Assembly (NCBI GenBank): GCA_015350385.1
Contig: WNKI01000002.1
Coordinates: forward strand, 8,142,404-8,206,403
Reading direction: 5' to 3'
Length of the DNA: 64,000 bases
Source: Aculops lycopersici
Taxonomy: Eukaryota > Arthropoda > Arachnida > Trombidiformes > Eriophyidae
Shown: positions 34,122-45,563 of the stretch, in pieces
Layout of the letters: every line of letters begins with the position of its first letter
Position numbering within the stretch: position 1 is the first letter of the stretch
Translations under genes and position numbers: made by a program
The notes under the pieces: generated by a model
Database searches by the model: none
What the model saw: the letters and a program-made list of their open reading frames with translations, nothing else
What the model was told of the DNA's origin: nothing

Positions 34122-35294
34122 ATGGAACCTGATAGTAGTAGCAAGGAAACTGTTCTAGTTACAGGTGGGTCGGGATTAGTTGGTCAAGCCATACAAGAGT
34201 TTATCAGGGATTTTGAGTTACAAGAGCTACAGCCACAGGAGCCGTCAGTGATAAGTATCAACAAAAAGTTCCAATTTGTATTTGTATCAAGCACTGACGC
34301 CAATCTCACTTGTGATAAGCAAACAGGTTCATTATTCAACAAGCACAAGCCACGGTATGTTATCAATCTTGCCGCCCGAGTTGGCGGATTGTACGCTAAT
34401 ATGGCGGACTCTAATGAGTCTTTCTACAAGGTAAACAAATCAATCAATGAGAATATCTTGAGCTGGTCACATAAGTTTAGTGTCAAAAAATGCATCTCGT
34501 GCTTGTCCACATGCATATTTCCCGATAAAATTGATTATCCGCTTGATGAATCGAAGGTACGTAAGCTTAGTGTGGTTTGATACCCATTCTGTTGATTCAA
34601 TGGCGAGAATGTCCTTTAAATTGACTACAACTTCAACACTACCACCACCATCATCACCACCTGTTGACGCGCTCAGATTCACCTAGGTCCGCCGCATCCA
34701 TCGAATCGAGGCTATGCCATGGCTAAGCGTGAGGTGGATTTGCTAAACCGCAAGTACAATCAGCTTAACGAGGGAAAGTCTAGTCTATTCACTGCCATCA
34801 TCCCGACTAATATTTATGGAAAAAACGACAACTTCTCGTTGACTACGTCGCATGTTGTACCAGGACTGGTGCATAAGGCCTATCTGGCGGCGAGTAGAGC
34901 CAAGCAGGAGTGCAAATCCAAAGCAACACTTGAGGTCTTTGGCTCGGGCAGGCCACTGAGACAGTTCATCTACGCTAAGGACTTGGCTAAATTAATCTTA
35001 TTGACTCTGACAGATTACAACGACCCGGTACCTTTGATCTTATGTCCAGATGAGGAGGATGAGATTTCAATCGGCCAAGTTGCACAGTTGATTTGCGATA
35101 ATATGAGTAGATTGTTAGAGATAGAGATAACACTATCGTTTAACACCGATTATGATGATGGGCAGTTTAAAAAAACTGCAGATAACAAGAAACTACGCCA
35201 CTTTTATTCGGACTTCCGATTCACGCCAATCCATCTTGGTATTCGTTTGGTTGTCGAGTGGTTTTGTGCCAGTTATCCCAACATTAGAAAGTAG
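34122..35294 (+). CDS. Gmer: GDP-L-fucose synthase (GDP-4-keto-6-deoxymannose epimerase/reductase)
   Basis: Cytosolic NADPH-dependent enzyme for the last step of de novo GDP-L-fucose synthesis, supplying fucose for glycoproteins. It is a short-chain dehydrogenase/reductase with the N-terminal Rossmann motif VTGGSGLVGQA, VINLAARVGG, the catalytic serine in CLSTCIFPDK and the catalytic Y-x3-K in GYAMAKRE. Exon 1 is 34122-34556 and exon 2 34677-35294, joined in phase 0 as DESK|IHLGPPHPSN, exactly matching the family's DE-x2-IH-x-GPPH-x-SN. The product is 350 residues against about 321 in human. The start is the ATG at 34122. Two closer splice choices (donor 34561, acceptor 34686) also keep frame but delete the IH-x-G residues, so they are less likely. 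Confidence 0.96.
34557..34676 (+). other. Gmer intron (120 nt)
   Basis: Donor aag|gtacgt and acceptor gctcag|att. Includes a stop in frame; removal restores the enzyme sequence. Confidence 0.9.
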
Positions 35295-35571
35295 CAGTCC
35301 TGTTTACAATTATAACTGCTGCCTCAATTATTTCAACAATTGTCACTTGTTATAAACTTAAGAGATGTTATTCTGGCCCTTGTTCTTGTTGTGATCTTTG
35401 ATATTGATAATGTTTTTGATAAGTTGCGCTTCTCCTTCTTGAGGGTAGTGGTGGTTGTTGTTACATTGCTTCGTTGGTTACATTTCTTAGTGCTCTAATC
35501 TATCTTGGCTGGTTAGTGATTTCAACTCTCATGACTATTTGTGTACCAAGTTTTTTGTGTCTAAATGAATC

Positions 35572-36894
35572 TTACTGGCTTGACTGTGCACGATTCCGCA
35601 TGTCTAAAAACGGGTGCCCTAGCGCCTGGGCGCAGGTAATTCTTTGGCTAGGTTCATATGTAAGCATCAGATCAATTAGATCGAATAGATCCAGCTCGTC
35701 ACGGGTACTATTTGACATATAATTCTTCAATGGCCGACAAGTTCGTCTAACATAATATCCCGCCGAACTATTATCGTCCCAAATTAGCCATCCAGTGCGA
35801 TTAAAATATTTAGTCTTTGTTCTTGTGGCCATTCGCCATGGTATTGTTCCAAGGATTCGCTCCATCATAGCTAGATGCTCTCTATTATCATGTGTCTGAA
35901 ACATTGTTATTCCTGTGTAGAGTTCAAATAGAATGCACCCAATACTCCAGACATCACAAGGATGGGACCAGCCTAATTCTAATATTACTTCCAATGCTCT
36001 ATAATGCCGTGTTGAAACAACCTTAGAGTGGTGCTCGCTTTCGAATGTTGCCGAACCAAAATCTATCAATCTAATGGTTGGATCGCGAACAACAATATAT
36101 TGTCTATGCTTACTATGAGCTTGTTGAGGATATTCAACATCATAGGCATCATTTACAAATAGAATATTCTCTGGCTTTAGATCTGTATGGGTGATTTTGT
36201 TTTTGTGTAGAAAATTAACGGCCAATGTTAGTTGATGAGTGATGGCCCTAACATGTTCCAATGGATATGGTTGGAAATTGTTCATTTTCATGAAATCAAA
36301 TACACTCCTGCCCAACATTTCAAATACAATACAAACATGGCCATGATAATCGAACCAATCCAACATTTGAACACAAAGCCTTTGGCCTGGATCCCTAAGG
36401 AATTCATCTGATTTGATCTTCCTCAAAACATTGATCTCAAATTTTGCAGCCTCCCTATATTTGTCTATGTTTTTGATTATCTTCAAGGCATAGGACTGTG
36501 AATGTTGATTACTAGGTTGTTGTTGACTCGATGGCTTCCTAGAGGTTGGCGTAACCGACGACGATTGTAGATGATAATGGGCGTGGTGGTGGCTTGGATG
36601 TGATTGTAATTGCTGGTGCTCCGAATGGTTGTTGTAATGGTTTTGGTGATGACTTGATGAGGGTTCCCATTCGTCATAAACATGTGCTACTTGTGCAAAA
36701 GTTCCCTGGCCGACAATTTGTTTAACTCTATAGCGACGTTTTAATACTCGTCCAGGACTAAATATCAAGTGTCCCTCTGCATCGTCTTCTATGTCCGTCG
36801 ACGTGCCACGTCGTCTTCGTTTCTTTTGTATAACATCATGTTCGTGATGGGAATTGGCATAATGGCCTCGCCGCGTCTTAAGTGTTTGAGGCAT
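35572..36894 (-). CDS. Doa: CLK/Doa family LAMMER dual-specificity kinase with altered motifs
   Basis: CLK kinases phosphorylate SR splicing factors. In this 440-residue product, residues 36-49 (EDDAEGHLIFSPGR) begin the family domain. K138 (ALKIIKN), E153, HTDLKPEN with D238, D278FG and the diagnostic EHLAMMERILG at 339-349 are intact, and the C-terminal lobe is complete to HPFLDMR. Three departures stand out: the glycine loop reads GQGTFAQV (A67 for the third Gly), APE reads ALE (L301, codon TTG), and about 55 His/Gln/Ser-rich residues (77-132) are inserted between beta 2 and beta 3. The N-terminus from the ATG at 36894 is only about 35 basic residues and lacks the RS domain of vertebrate CLKs. 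Single exon. Catalysis is possible but not certain. Confidence 0.93.
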   Translation of the reverse strand: MPQTLKTRRGHYANSHHEHDVIQKKRRRRGTSTDIEDDAEGHLIFSPGRVLKRRYRVKQIVGQGTFAQVAHVYDEWEPSSSHHQNHYNNHSEHQQLQSHPSHHHAHYHLQSSSVTPTSRKPSSQQQPSNQHSQSYALKIIKNIDKYREAAKFEINVLRKIKSDEFLRDPGQRLCVQMLDWFDYHGHVCIVFEMLGRSVFDFMKMNNFQPYPLEHVRAITHQLTLAVNFLHKNKITHTDLKPENILFVNDAYDVEYPQQAHSKHRQYIVVRDPTIRLIDFGSATFESEHHSKVVSTRHYRALEVILELGWSHPCDVWSIGCILFELYTGITMFQTHDNREHLAMMERILGTIPWRMATRTKTKYFNRTGWLIWDDNSSAGYYVRRTCRPLKNYMSNSTRDELDLFDLIDLMLTYEPSQRITCAQALGHPFLDMRNRAQSSQ

Positions 36895-37536
36895 GATTTC
36901 AGTAATACCAGATCCAATTGAGGTGGTGGTTTTTTTCGAAGGAGGTTTTAAGGGAAGTTATAATAATAATTAAGTTAGAATTTTTTTGCTGCTAATAAGA
37001 CAAGTTGATCGTTTTAAATATCATATTGTTGCAAGTAGTAATATTGATAATATAAGAGGAGAACCTCGCCGAAAAATAAGGAAACCAAGTTTCATGACAG
37101 AAACAAATACGACTAAACATGGCGTCAATTTCGGGAAAAAGCGTGTGCGTCTTACACTCTCGTCGGCCTTCTCTGTAATATAACTTTTTCCTCTCTTCGT
37201 CGCTCACTGAAAGCTAGCACAAGAAAACAAACAAAAACACTGTCGCTTTCAACTTTGACTATGGTAAAGCTAATGTTAACGCCTAGAATTGAGCTTCTTT
37301 TGTGTGAGCGACTGTGTTTGAGTCTTGCGTACGAATGCAATTGTATTTTTGCAATGTGTAGCGTTCAATGTGAAACAGTCGACTTGAAATTACATTGGAC
37401 TGTTTCAAATGAAACTTGAAAAGGCCAAATTTCCAGTGACTCAAGTGAAACTCCTCGCCAATAGTTATGAGACCTGATAAATATAAATATATTTATATTT
37501 ATATATATATACAACTGATATAGTTACAAAACTTAC
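36895..37536. other. Kinase 5' flank; candidate intron of the Ser-rich gene
   Basis: AT-rich, no coding signal. It begins, on the minus strand, with the donor of the Ser-rich exon (37537|37536, GTAAGT) and ends at the kinase start codon. No strong acceptor is visible; weak phase-compatible AG sites lie inside the first kinase codons (for example after codon 6). Confidence 0.45.
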
Positions 37537-39687
37537 CTCATCATCCATCAAATCCTCATCTTCATTGTCTTCCTCTGAACTACTATCCTCACAATCACCA
37601 TCCAAAGCCACGTCAGATTTCGAGTAACCGCCTGAGGATTTACCAGAAGAATTGAGATTCAACGACGAGTCGCCATTTGTTATCTTGATCACTGTTGGCA
37701 GATTACTTTGGTTTTCCGTAATCTTAACTGGCGCCGGAGATTCTGTACTATTTTTGCACAATTTCGAGGATTGCCAATTAACTATTGGCTGTTTAATAAC
37801 CAGCTCGCTTTCATTGTGGCCATTTGATTCGTGCGTCGCACCCAACGACAAAGGATAAGAGGAGGCAATTTTATGGTCATCATCAATTGAATCCCTTGAG
37901 TCACTTAAATTGCTCATACCTGAGGTATCCTCATCATTGAACTTTCTCAATTCGGATAGAATAACCTTCGTCTTGATGAGCTTCTCAGCTTCCGGCTCGA
38001 GATCCATTTCCGTTTCATTGGTCAGCTTGTTCGCTAGCAAGTATCTAGGTCCTGCTCTCGAAATGGTTTGAGGTGAAACCAAAGTCTTTGGCTCATCCTC
38101 CTCTTCTTCGCTGGTGTCTGCCAAATGGCGTCCGGATATGGAGGAGCCGCAACTGGAGGCGTTCGCCGAGTCACCTGTTGATTTATTTGACGACTTGTTG
38201 CCGACCTCCAGCCGACTGCTCGCCGAGGCACCAGTCGATATAGAGGACCTGTTGTTGTTTTTCTTGCTATTATTCTTGCTGCCAGTGTTTAAATTCTGAG
38301 TTGACGAGGCCGAAGAGGAGGGCGGCGAAACGTTGCCGTTTGTGCCGCCACCTGAGGACAAGCCACTCGACGAGGAGACGGGCGACGTATTTTTATTGTC
38401 CGTGCTTTTGCTTATAATTGTTGGTGAAGTAACTGTTGTTACGAGAATCGCTGTTGAGTTTGTTGAATTTGTGTTGCAATTGTGCCCCCTAATTGCCACC
38501 GCAGTCTTACCACCCAAACTGTCTTCCGGCTCCGGCTCGTCGGGCACCGCGTCCAATGTGGGCCTACTGTTTGCAGAATAAACACTTCCGCCTACCATCG
38601 CAGAGGCGCCAGTTTTTCTCGTAAAAATCCCGCCTTCTCTTGTTGATGAGGTTCTTATTGCCGAATCGCGATTATTTGATGAGTTGTTGTTGCTCAATCT
38701 AAGTTTGGCCAACGTGGTGCTAGTCAGCTGATCCAAAATGTTTGTATAAGAAGTCCTCAGCTTGAGTGAACTTGACCTCATTGGTTTAGTTGTCGTACTT
38801 GCTGCTGTTGGTGCTGCTGTCCCCGTTCCACTGCCACTTGTTGCATTTTTACATTTATCACCACTGTTGCTAGAATCACTTGTTGCTGTTGCTATTGCTA
38901 TTGTCTTTGAGCTAGAGTTGCTGCTCAGTGCGCTTGAGGGACTCGTTTTGGTAATTGTGTCACTTGCTCGGGTTGATCTTGCCATGGTTGTTGTGAGAGT
39001 GTTTGTCTCATTGTAAATAGCCGGCCTAATATACTTGGCCGTAACCGTGCGCCTTAGTTGCCCGTCGTAGATGCGACTGGTGGGCGTGTTTAATGCCTGC
39101 CTGGTGCTGGGGTAGTCAAACAGGGACCTGCCGCTTATGGTTGAGCTCGTGACGGGATACTCGTAGCGTTTTGTCGTCGTCGTCGACGACGTTGAGTTGG
39201 AGCCACCGTTGTAGATGGAGGAACCACTCGACGCTGTCGACATGGAGGAGCCATAGTAGGGCCGACTTGAGGTGCTAGTGCATGAGGGATCTGCAAAGCT
39301 AGAGGTGGAACCCAGCGGCCGAATGCTGCTTGTGCTGTAGATGGACGTCGAGCCGCCACTTGTTGAACCGAGCGTTGAGTTTACAGGTGGATACCTACTA
39401 CTTGAGGCCAACGACGATGACCACGGCAACTCACTGCTCTTGTAGCGCGAGGCACTCGATGATGATTTACTGAACTTACTGCTCATTTGATCGGCAAAAT
39501 TGGACTTGTTGTTGCTTGCACTGAATGTTGAGGATGAGGAAAGAGAAGACGATGGGTTTGTCCTACTTCCGGTCGACGTCGAACCCACTAGAGAGCTAGT
39601 GGCCGGCGGCACCATCGGCGATGATGATGAGGGGGTTGAGTATGTGAAGTTGTTATTTGAGTACTGGTAAGACATGTAGCGATTCAT
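37537..39687 (-). CDS. Large Ser/Thr-rich exon with 3' splice donor; unidentified protein
   Basis: From the ATG at 39687 (MNRYMSYQYSNNN), 717 codons lead to a canonical donor GATGAG|GTAAGT at 37537/37536; beyond it the frame runs into an AT-rich tract and a stop at 37465. The protein is Ser/Thr/Asn-rich for about 500 residues, then has a more normal region (RYLLANKLTNETEMDLEPEAEKLIKTK and neighbours, roughly residues 540-640) and an acidic end (SSSEEDNEDEDLMDDE). I do not recognise the family. The next downstream coding sequence on this strand is the CLK kinase, about 640 bp away, so this may be the first coding exon of a long kinase isoform. Drosophila Doa also makes long isoforms from upstream exons, but here this is inference. 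Confidence 0.72.
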
Positions 39688-41321
39688 TGTTTCGGTTTTA
39701 TCTTCCTCTTCTTCTTCTTCTTCTATTGACTCAACTTAATCTGTGAGCAACTCTTTTCTTTCCAACGAATGAATTAAATTGTTACTATGACTATTATTAT
39801 AACTGTTAAATTAAATATTGATTCTACCAATCAGATGCCAGTTCGCAGAGGTAAACGGAAATTGGATGGTGGAGTTGTGGTCTATTGTAATGGAGTGACA
39901 TGTACAGTATGAGATGACTAATCTGATGCTGCTGCTTCTATTGCTTCTAACGGTTACTGTTGCTTGGGGCGACTAGCAGAAATGGCAATCAGAGGCTGCA
40001 AGTGGTAGCTAGAGAGTTTTATCGATTTTTCGATATATCGGCAACCAGTCAGTTTGTTTATCTTTACGCTTTTACTTTGGCGCTATGCTTATATTTGCAC
40101 AGCGACAAGTTTAATTGACTGCTGATCAATTGGTTTAATTGACTCGACTTGACTCCAATCGACTCCAATCAAGTCAATTAGAGACTTGTTGCGCTTTTCC
40201 AACGTCAAATGTGGCCAGTGGTCCTGCAGCAGCAGCAGCAATATTAGAATTCATTCATTGAATGTGTGTCAATTGTTTTGCTAGCTTGTCATGTGTGCAT
40301 ATGCAACTCCCAGTATTGCACCAAACTTGGTGCCAAAATTTGACTGGTGACTAATCGGCCTGATAGTTAGCTAGTGTTTTATAGTAAGTATATTATTACA
40401 GACAATGGACTTGAGGATTTCAATAAACTGGCCAATCGACTGAGTGGCTGGTCCTGCTGTCACTTTCCTTTTGCCTTTTCGCTCGTTAGCAAGTAAGCAA
40501 ACAGGCTGTTGTTTGACGAACTCTGCCAGTGCTTGTGCTGCTGCTTGCCTTTTGATTTGAGGTATCTAGGTTCTTGATTGAGTTAATGATGATGATGATG
40601 ATCGTGGTGGTTATTGGATTGGTGGCGGTGGTGCTGCTGTTGTCCATGCAAACAAAGTAACTCTCTGCTATCGCTTGATAACTTTGTTGTGATTCTCTTG
40701 AGTTTGACCAACTATTTAGCTCTCCTCTGATATCAAGAAGAAGAAAAATGATTGAGCTGATGATGGAGGAAAAATATTCTCGCTCTCTTTTTTCCTGGTG
40801 ATTAGCTACTTCTTTCTTAGCAAGATGATAAAAATAACAATGAAGATGATGATGAAAAACTTCTCAATCTCTTTGACAACTTTGGACTAATTCATTCAAA
40901 AGGCACGCGATGGACAAGTGTTGAAAATATACACTCTCTAATATCCTCCGACTTGATATGCCGCTCACTTTAATGATTTTTCTCTCTCTTTCTCGCCTCT
41001 ACTATCACTGGCCACCATTCACAACTCAAGACGATCCTTGATTGACAGCGTCCCTCTCTTGCTAATTTGATGTTCTTTTGTCTTGGTGAGCACCGCAGTT
41101 TGCTGCTGGGATTGTTTCAAGTCAATCGATTGTAATGCGAGCATTTGATTTATCCGACGCCCAGAAAACTATTCACTCCCGATGGCCTTTTGTTTCAATT
41201 GACAGACTCTCGCTAGTATCTAGCCTCGCACTTGAGGTGGTGTATATTAAGAGACTATCTGACTGACTGATTGATCAATTAGACGTTGAGGTTTCTCCTG
41301 TATGGTGCTGAACACGCGACG

Positions 41322-41370
41322 TTGTGATATAATAAAATAAAATAAAATAAAATATTATATTATATCACAA
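41322..41370. repeat. Inverted repeat with 13-bp perfect arms around (AAAAT)n
   Basis: Left arm 41322-41334 (TTGTGATATAATA), right arm 41358-41370, separated by an AAAAT pentamer array. Confidence 0.9.
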
Positions 41371-42341
41371 TGATATGATAGGAGGCACCACATTCAAATT
41401 GAATGACGATCTTATCCCGTCCACACTCTCACCCTTTGGAGCCACGAGGTTTGGTTGGGTTTGCTCAGTATTATAAATTATGTTTCATGTGCACAACAAA
41501 ACAGGCTAATCCTGCGCCAAGCTTTGACCTCATCGCTCGAGTTTGACGTCGTCGTTGTCGTCTTGGGAGTTGTTGTTGGCGGTAGCTCTTATCTATGTCT
41601 GTCTGTCTGTCTCTCTCTATCTGTTGATGATAAGTGTGTAGCTTGTTGCTCTCTCGCTCACCGGCACTAAATAGTGTAAATTTTGCCAGCCAAGCGACTG
41701 CTTCTCTCGACTAGCTAGCTAGCTAGCCATCCGGCAAGTAGATCAATTGTGTCCCTCGCTTGTTTTTCTCACTGTTGCTTGACTGGTCAACAGAACGAGA
41801 AGCCAGCGACTAGATGGAAGTGAGGCAAAAATCTAGCCAACACTGAGCCTCCCCCAATTGAACGTCGTGCTCAATCCTCGGCTTAGCCTAGCGGCCAACT
41901 TGCTGCTTTCCCCACAGCATCTCATTAGGAAGTCTCTTAGCCTCTCGGCGCTAGTGGCATCCTCGTCTCCATCTTGATCTGCCTGTCTTGGTAAGAGTTT
42001 GGCTAGTGTATCTCGAAGGCAGCTTTTTTCTCTGCTCCTATTGCCAAGAGTCAAGAGGAGAGGCCAAGCGAGAGGGACATAGCGACTTCTAGCGACCAAT
42101 TCGAGGTAGAGAGAGAGAGAGCGTCGTCTCTCTTCGGCGTCGTAGGTAGGCACTTTAGCAGGAGTTTCAAAAACAAAAGCCAAAATGAACTGATGACGCC
42201 AAAAGGGAGCTAGCGAGGACCGATAGGAAAAGGGAGATGGAAACTCGATGGGTGGCAAGCTATGTTTTTCCTTGCTCTTGGTCTCGGCATGACGAGCTCG
42301 AGGGTTTTAAGAGCAGTGGCAGTGACAGAGGCAATTGCAGT

Positions 42342-42371
42342 AAGAATTCAAGTGGCGCCACTTGAATTCTT
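42342..42371. repeat. 30-bp perfect palindrome without spacer
   Basis: Half-site AAGAATTCAAGTGGC followed directly by its reverse complement. Each half contains TCAAGTGG, the consensus described for NK-2 class homeodomains. Confidence 0.95.
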
Positions 42372-42545
42372 CACGACGCTACGACTACCAAAATCGTGAT
42401 CTCGAGAAGATGGCAACAACGACGACGATAAAGACAACAATGCAACCAGACAGCTGAACTTTCGCCTTTTTCCAACTCTTTCTATCCAGTTAGCTAGTCG
42501 GCCAACGAGTCAGCCGTTTGGTTGGGAAACAAGTTACACGTCGAC

Positions 42546-42578
42546 ATAACGACTCGATCTGTTTGATCGAGTCGTTAT
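42546..42578. repeat. Perfect hairpin, 14-bp stem and 5-nt loop
   Basis: Stem ATAACGACTCGATC at 42546-42559, loop TGTTT, exact reverse complement at 42565-42578. Confidence 0.95.
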
Positions 42579-43200
42579 TTGATGGCGTTTGTTTGGCTGC
42601 CGCCTACGACACGCCCACTGGGCAAAACTCAAAGACGCGGATGCGCATGTGAAATAGTAATGCTGTGTAGTGGCTTGTGTGCGCAACAAGCTACGCCACT
42701 AGTCCATTTTGTGTACGCACAGCAAGCATTTTGCGCTTCCCTTTTTTTCCTCCAAAAAACGCTCGCTTATTGGAGGGAGCACAGTGAAAGCCGGTGAGCG
42801 AGCGGGTACCTAGCGACTTTTAGCTCGCGCTGCTCTTCTGTACGGTTAATGGAAAAAAATAAAACGACACAACGAGGAAACGTGAACAAATTTGCCCCAA
42901 CACTTCCTTATGAGTCCGGCTCTCATTATCGCCTGACTCGCGCCACCAACAACTTGGCCGGCTGTTCCAAGCCGACTAATAGGTGAACCAATGCCTGCTT
43001 CCACAGTGACAAATGTGGCCTCCACTCTTCCCAGTCACTGGACTTGGGCGACTGCAGTTTGTTGTTGTTGTTGCCATAGCCTCCCTCTGGCTGTAGGTTA
43101 GCGCTAGAATCGGCGTAGTTGCCGGCGACAAGTTTGAAAATTAACCGACAAACCGAGGAGACAGTGCGACGATTCTTTTTGCTCGATAAAATGGGAAACT

Positions 43201-43231
43201 AACTTAAACTCTCGCAGGGAGAGTTTAAGTT
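43201..43231. repeat. Perfect hairpin, 13-bp stem and 5-nt loop
   Basis: Stem AACTTAAACTCTC at 43201-43213, loop GCAGG, exact reverse complement at 43219-43231. Confidence 0.95.
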
Positions 43232-45499
43232 TAGGGCGAAAGATTGCAGTGCTCCCGGGAGTTCAATTAGCGACGCACGGAAACGAGGAAGTGGATGAGA
43301 TGGCGATGGCGGCGGCAGCAGCAGCAGCAGCAGCAACGAGTGATATGCGCACTCAACTGCCAGCCGAGATTGCAATTGGAGCAACGCGACTGCCCAAAAG
43401 TAAACTCTCCACTGACACAATGAAACTTTGGCGCCGTCGACTGCAATGGCGGCGACCAATACAAGAGAGATTATCTAACGGATCCATTGGTTTCTCTCTC
43501 TCTATCTCTCCTTCTCTGTCTTGCACCAGAGTCATGAGTAGTTGTTGGTGCAGTTGCGGTGAGCCGCTGGATAAATGTTAGCGCTGCCATAGCAGCTAAT
43601 GGCGGCACAAACATAGCACAAACGTAGGCCGCACACACGGGCAAAAAGTTGCAGTGAATGGCGCATAGGGTCGCTCAAATTGTGTATATGTAGTGGTCGT
43701 TTGTGCCCAACTCGCTAGCACACCTTTGCGCTGGTGGTAGTTGTGTCGGGGTGATACATTGATTTTTGCTCGATAATCATCCGTTGTATTGCCGTGTGCT
43801 GCCTAGTGCGTCAGCTTGGCGTCCATTGACTTTCTGTTTGACAGAGACTGGGCCAACTTGACCAACGCGAAAGTGGAAACAAAGGAAGAGGAAAATCTAG
43901 AGTTGGAGGCTGCTGTTGCTTTAGCCGCGCGAGTTGACTGGCCAACTTGCGACTAGAAATTCATCACACATCAACGAGCGCCGCCACCACTACTACTAGC
44001 TGACGTTGAATGGAAAAAGTCAACTTGCTTGCGAGAGTTCAGGTCATTACTCTATACACTTGACTCGTTGTGCATAAGCTTCGTGTCTATCGAGAAAAAG
44101 AAGAGAGAGAGAGAGAGGAGAAAAAACGCTTTCCTTTGGTTCATTCAAATGCATTGACTTCCTCTTCTCTTTTAGTTTTAGTCTTTAGTTTGGCCGCGGC
44201 AACTTTTACATCCGCAAACTACTACTACCACTACTACATATATAACAGCGGCTGAAATTGCAACTACAGAGACGAGACAAGTAAAACTGGGAGAACCACT
44301 CGCTCGGTTGCGAGTTGCGACCGTTTTGCATAATCCGCTGTTCCATTTCGCGACGCGCGCAAAACTTTATCCGCCAACTTTGCTTGCATACTGGAGTTCC
44401 AATCACCAACTCTCTGTTACAGATCGACTCTCTCGCTCCTACTTGCTATTTGAATCACATTTTCTCTGGCAGTCAATCTCTCGATTTTACCACCAATTTC
44501 TTTCCCTCAAAAACTAAACCCATTGCATCCGGAGCACGCGTCTACCTGTCAGCTGAAGTTTGCTCAAGATAGAGGCGGCGTGCTGCTCGTATTGCGTCAG
44601 CAGCAAGCTAATCAGCTATTCTATCACTCAGCTGATGCGCGAGGCCGGCAAACTCAACGGGAGAAAAGATCATTCAACTCGCGCAATGTAACATAATCAA
44701 TGATGATGCATGTGGTCGTCGACCCAACTCGCGAGGAAACTCGCGGGATCAAGAAATTTATTTAGCGACAGCAGCAGAAGCAAACCGGAGGCTGCTTTTT
44801 CATAAGCAAGTGTGCCAGTGGCGCCTTGAGCTCATTAGCTCCTAGCAACTGCTGCTTACTCCTTGCTTCTCATGGTCCTCACCTCCTCGTAATCGCTTGC
44901 AGTTTTTCTCGTGACTCTCTAGGTCGTTTTGTCCGCAGTTACTGCGCAAACGAACAAGGAAAAGAAGCCTTGTGATTCAACGGGCTGACGGCGACGACGA
45001 GATGATCATTTCGGCTGGTGTCTTTGGGAAACATTCACTTTGTTTGACAGTTTACTCGAAGAGATTGCTGCCCATTTAGGCGCCAATGAGCCAAAACGTG
45101 GCAAACTAGACTAGTGGTGGTGGTGGCGGTGGCTGTTGTTGCCGGATGGGTTTCAATCGCTTAGTTTTGTGAGCAAGTCGCCTGTCTCTTTCCTGATCTC
45201 TATTCGGGGATTTTGGCTCGCCCTAAGTTTCGCTAATAGAGGTCCAAAGAGAGAATTGTCACTTGGACTCCATGGAAACGATGAACTCTCCATCGGCGAG
45301 TCGATTGATATATCGGCAAGTCGAGTTTTGTGCAGCGTAGACTTGAGCGCGCACTTCCGGTACAATTTTCCCCCTTGGAGTTTCAACACTCTTGCTACTT
45401 GATAGCTCTCAAATAGAGAGGAGATAAAATTGAAATTATAATCACTGGAACTCTTCGATGATAACTTGGACGAAAGCGCAAACGTTCGTCCTGTTAAGA

Positions 45500-45563
45500 G
45501 ACAGATAGACCAACCGACCGACCAACAGATAGACAGATAGACAGATAGATAGATAGATAGATG
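45500..45563. repeat. (GATA/GACA)n with an inner (CCGA)n
   Basis: Tetranucleotide array of AGAC/AGAT units interrupted by a short ACCG array. Confidence 0.85.

Noticed and set aside
41833..42258. 141-codon frame on the minus strand
   Set aside because: Composition is plausible but no family is recognised, and it has no neighbouring exon, poly(A) or splice support. Kept out for lack of evidence.
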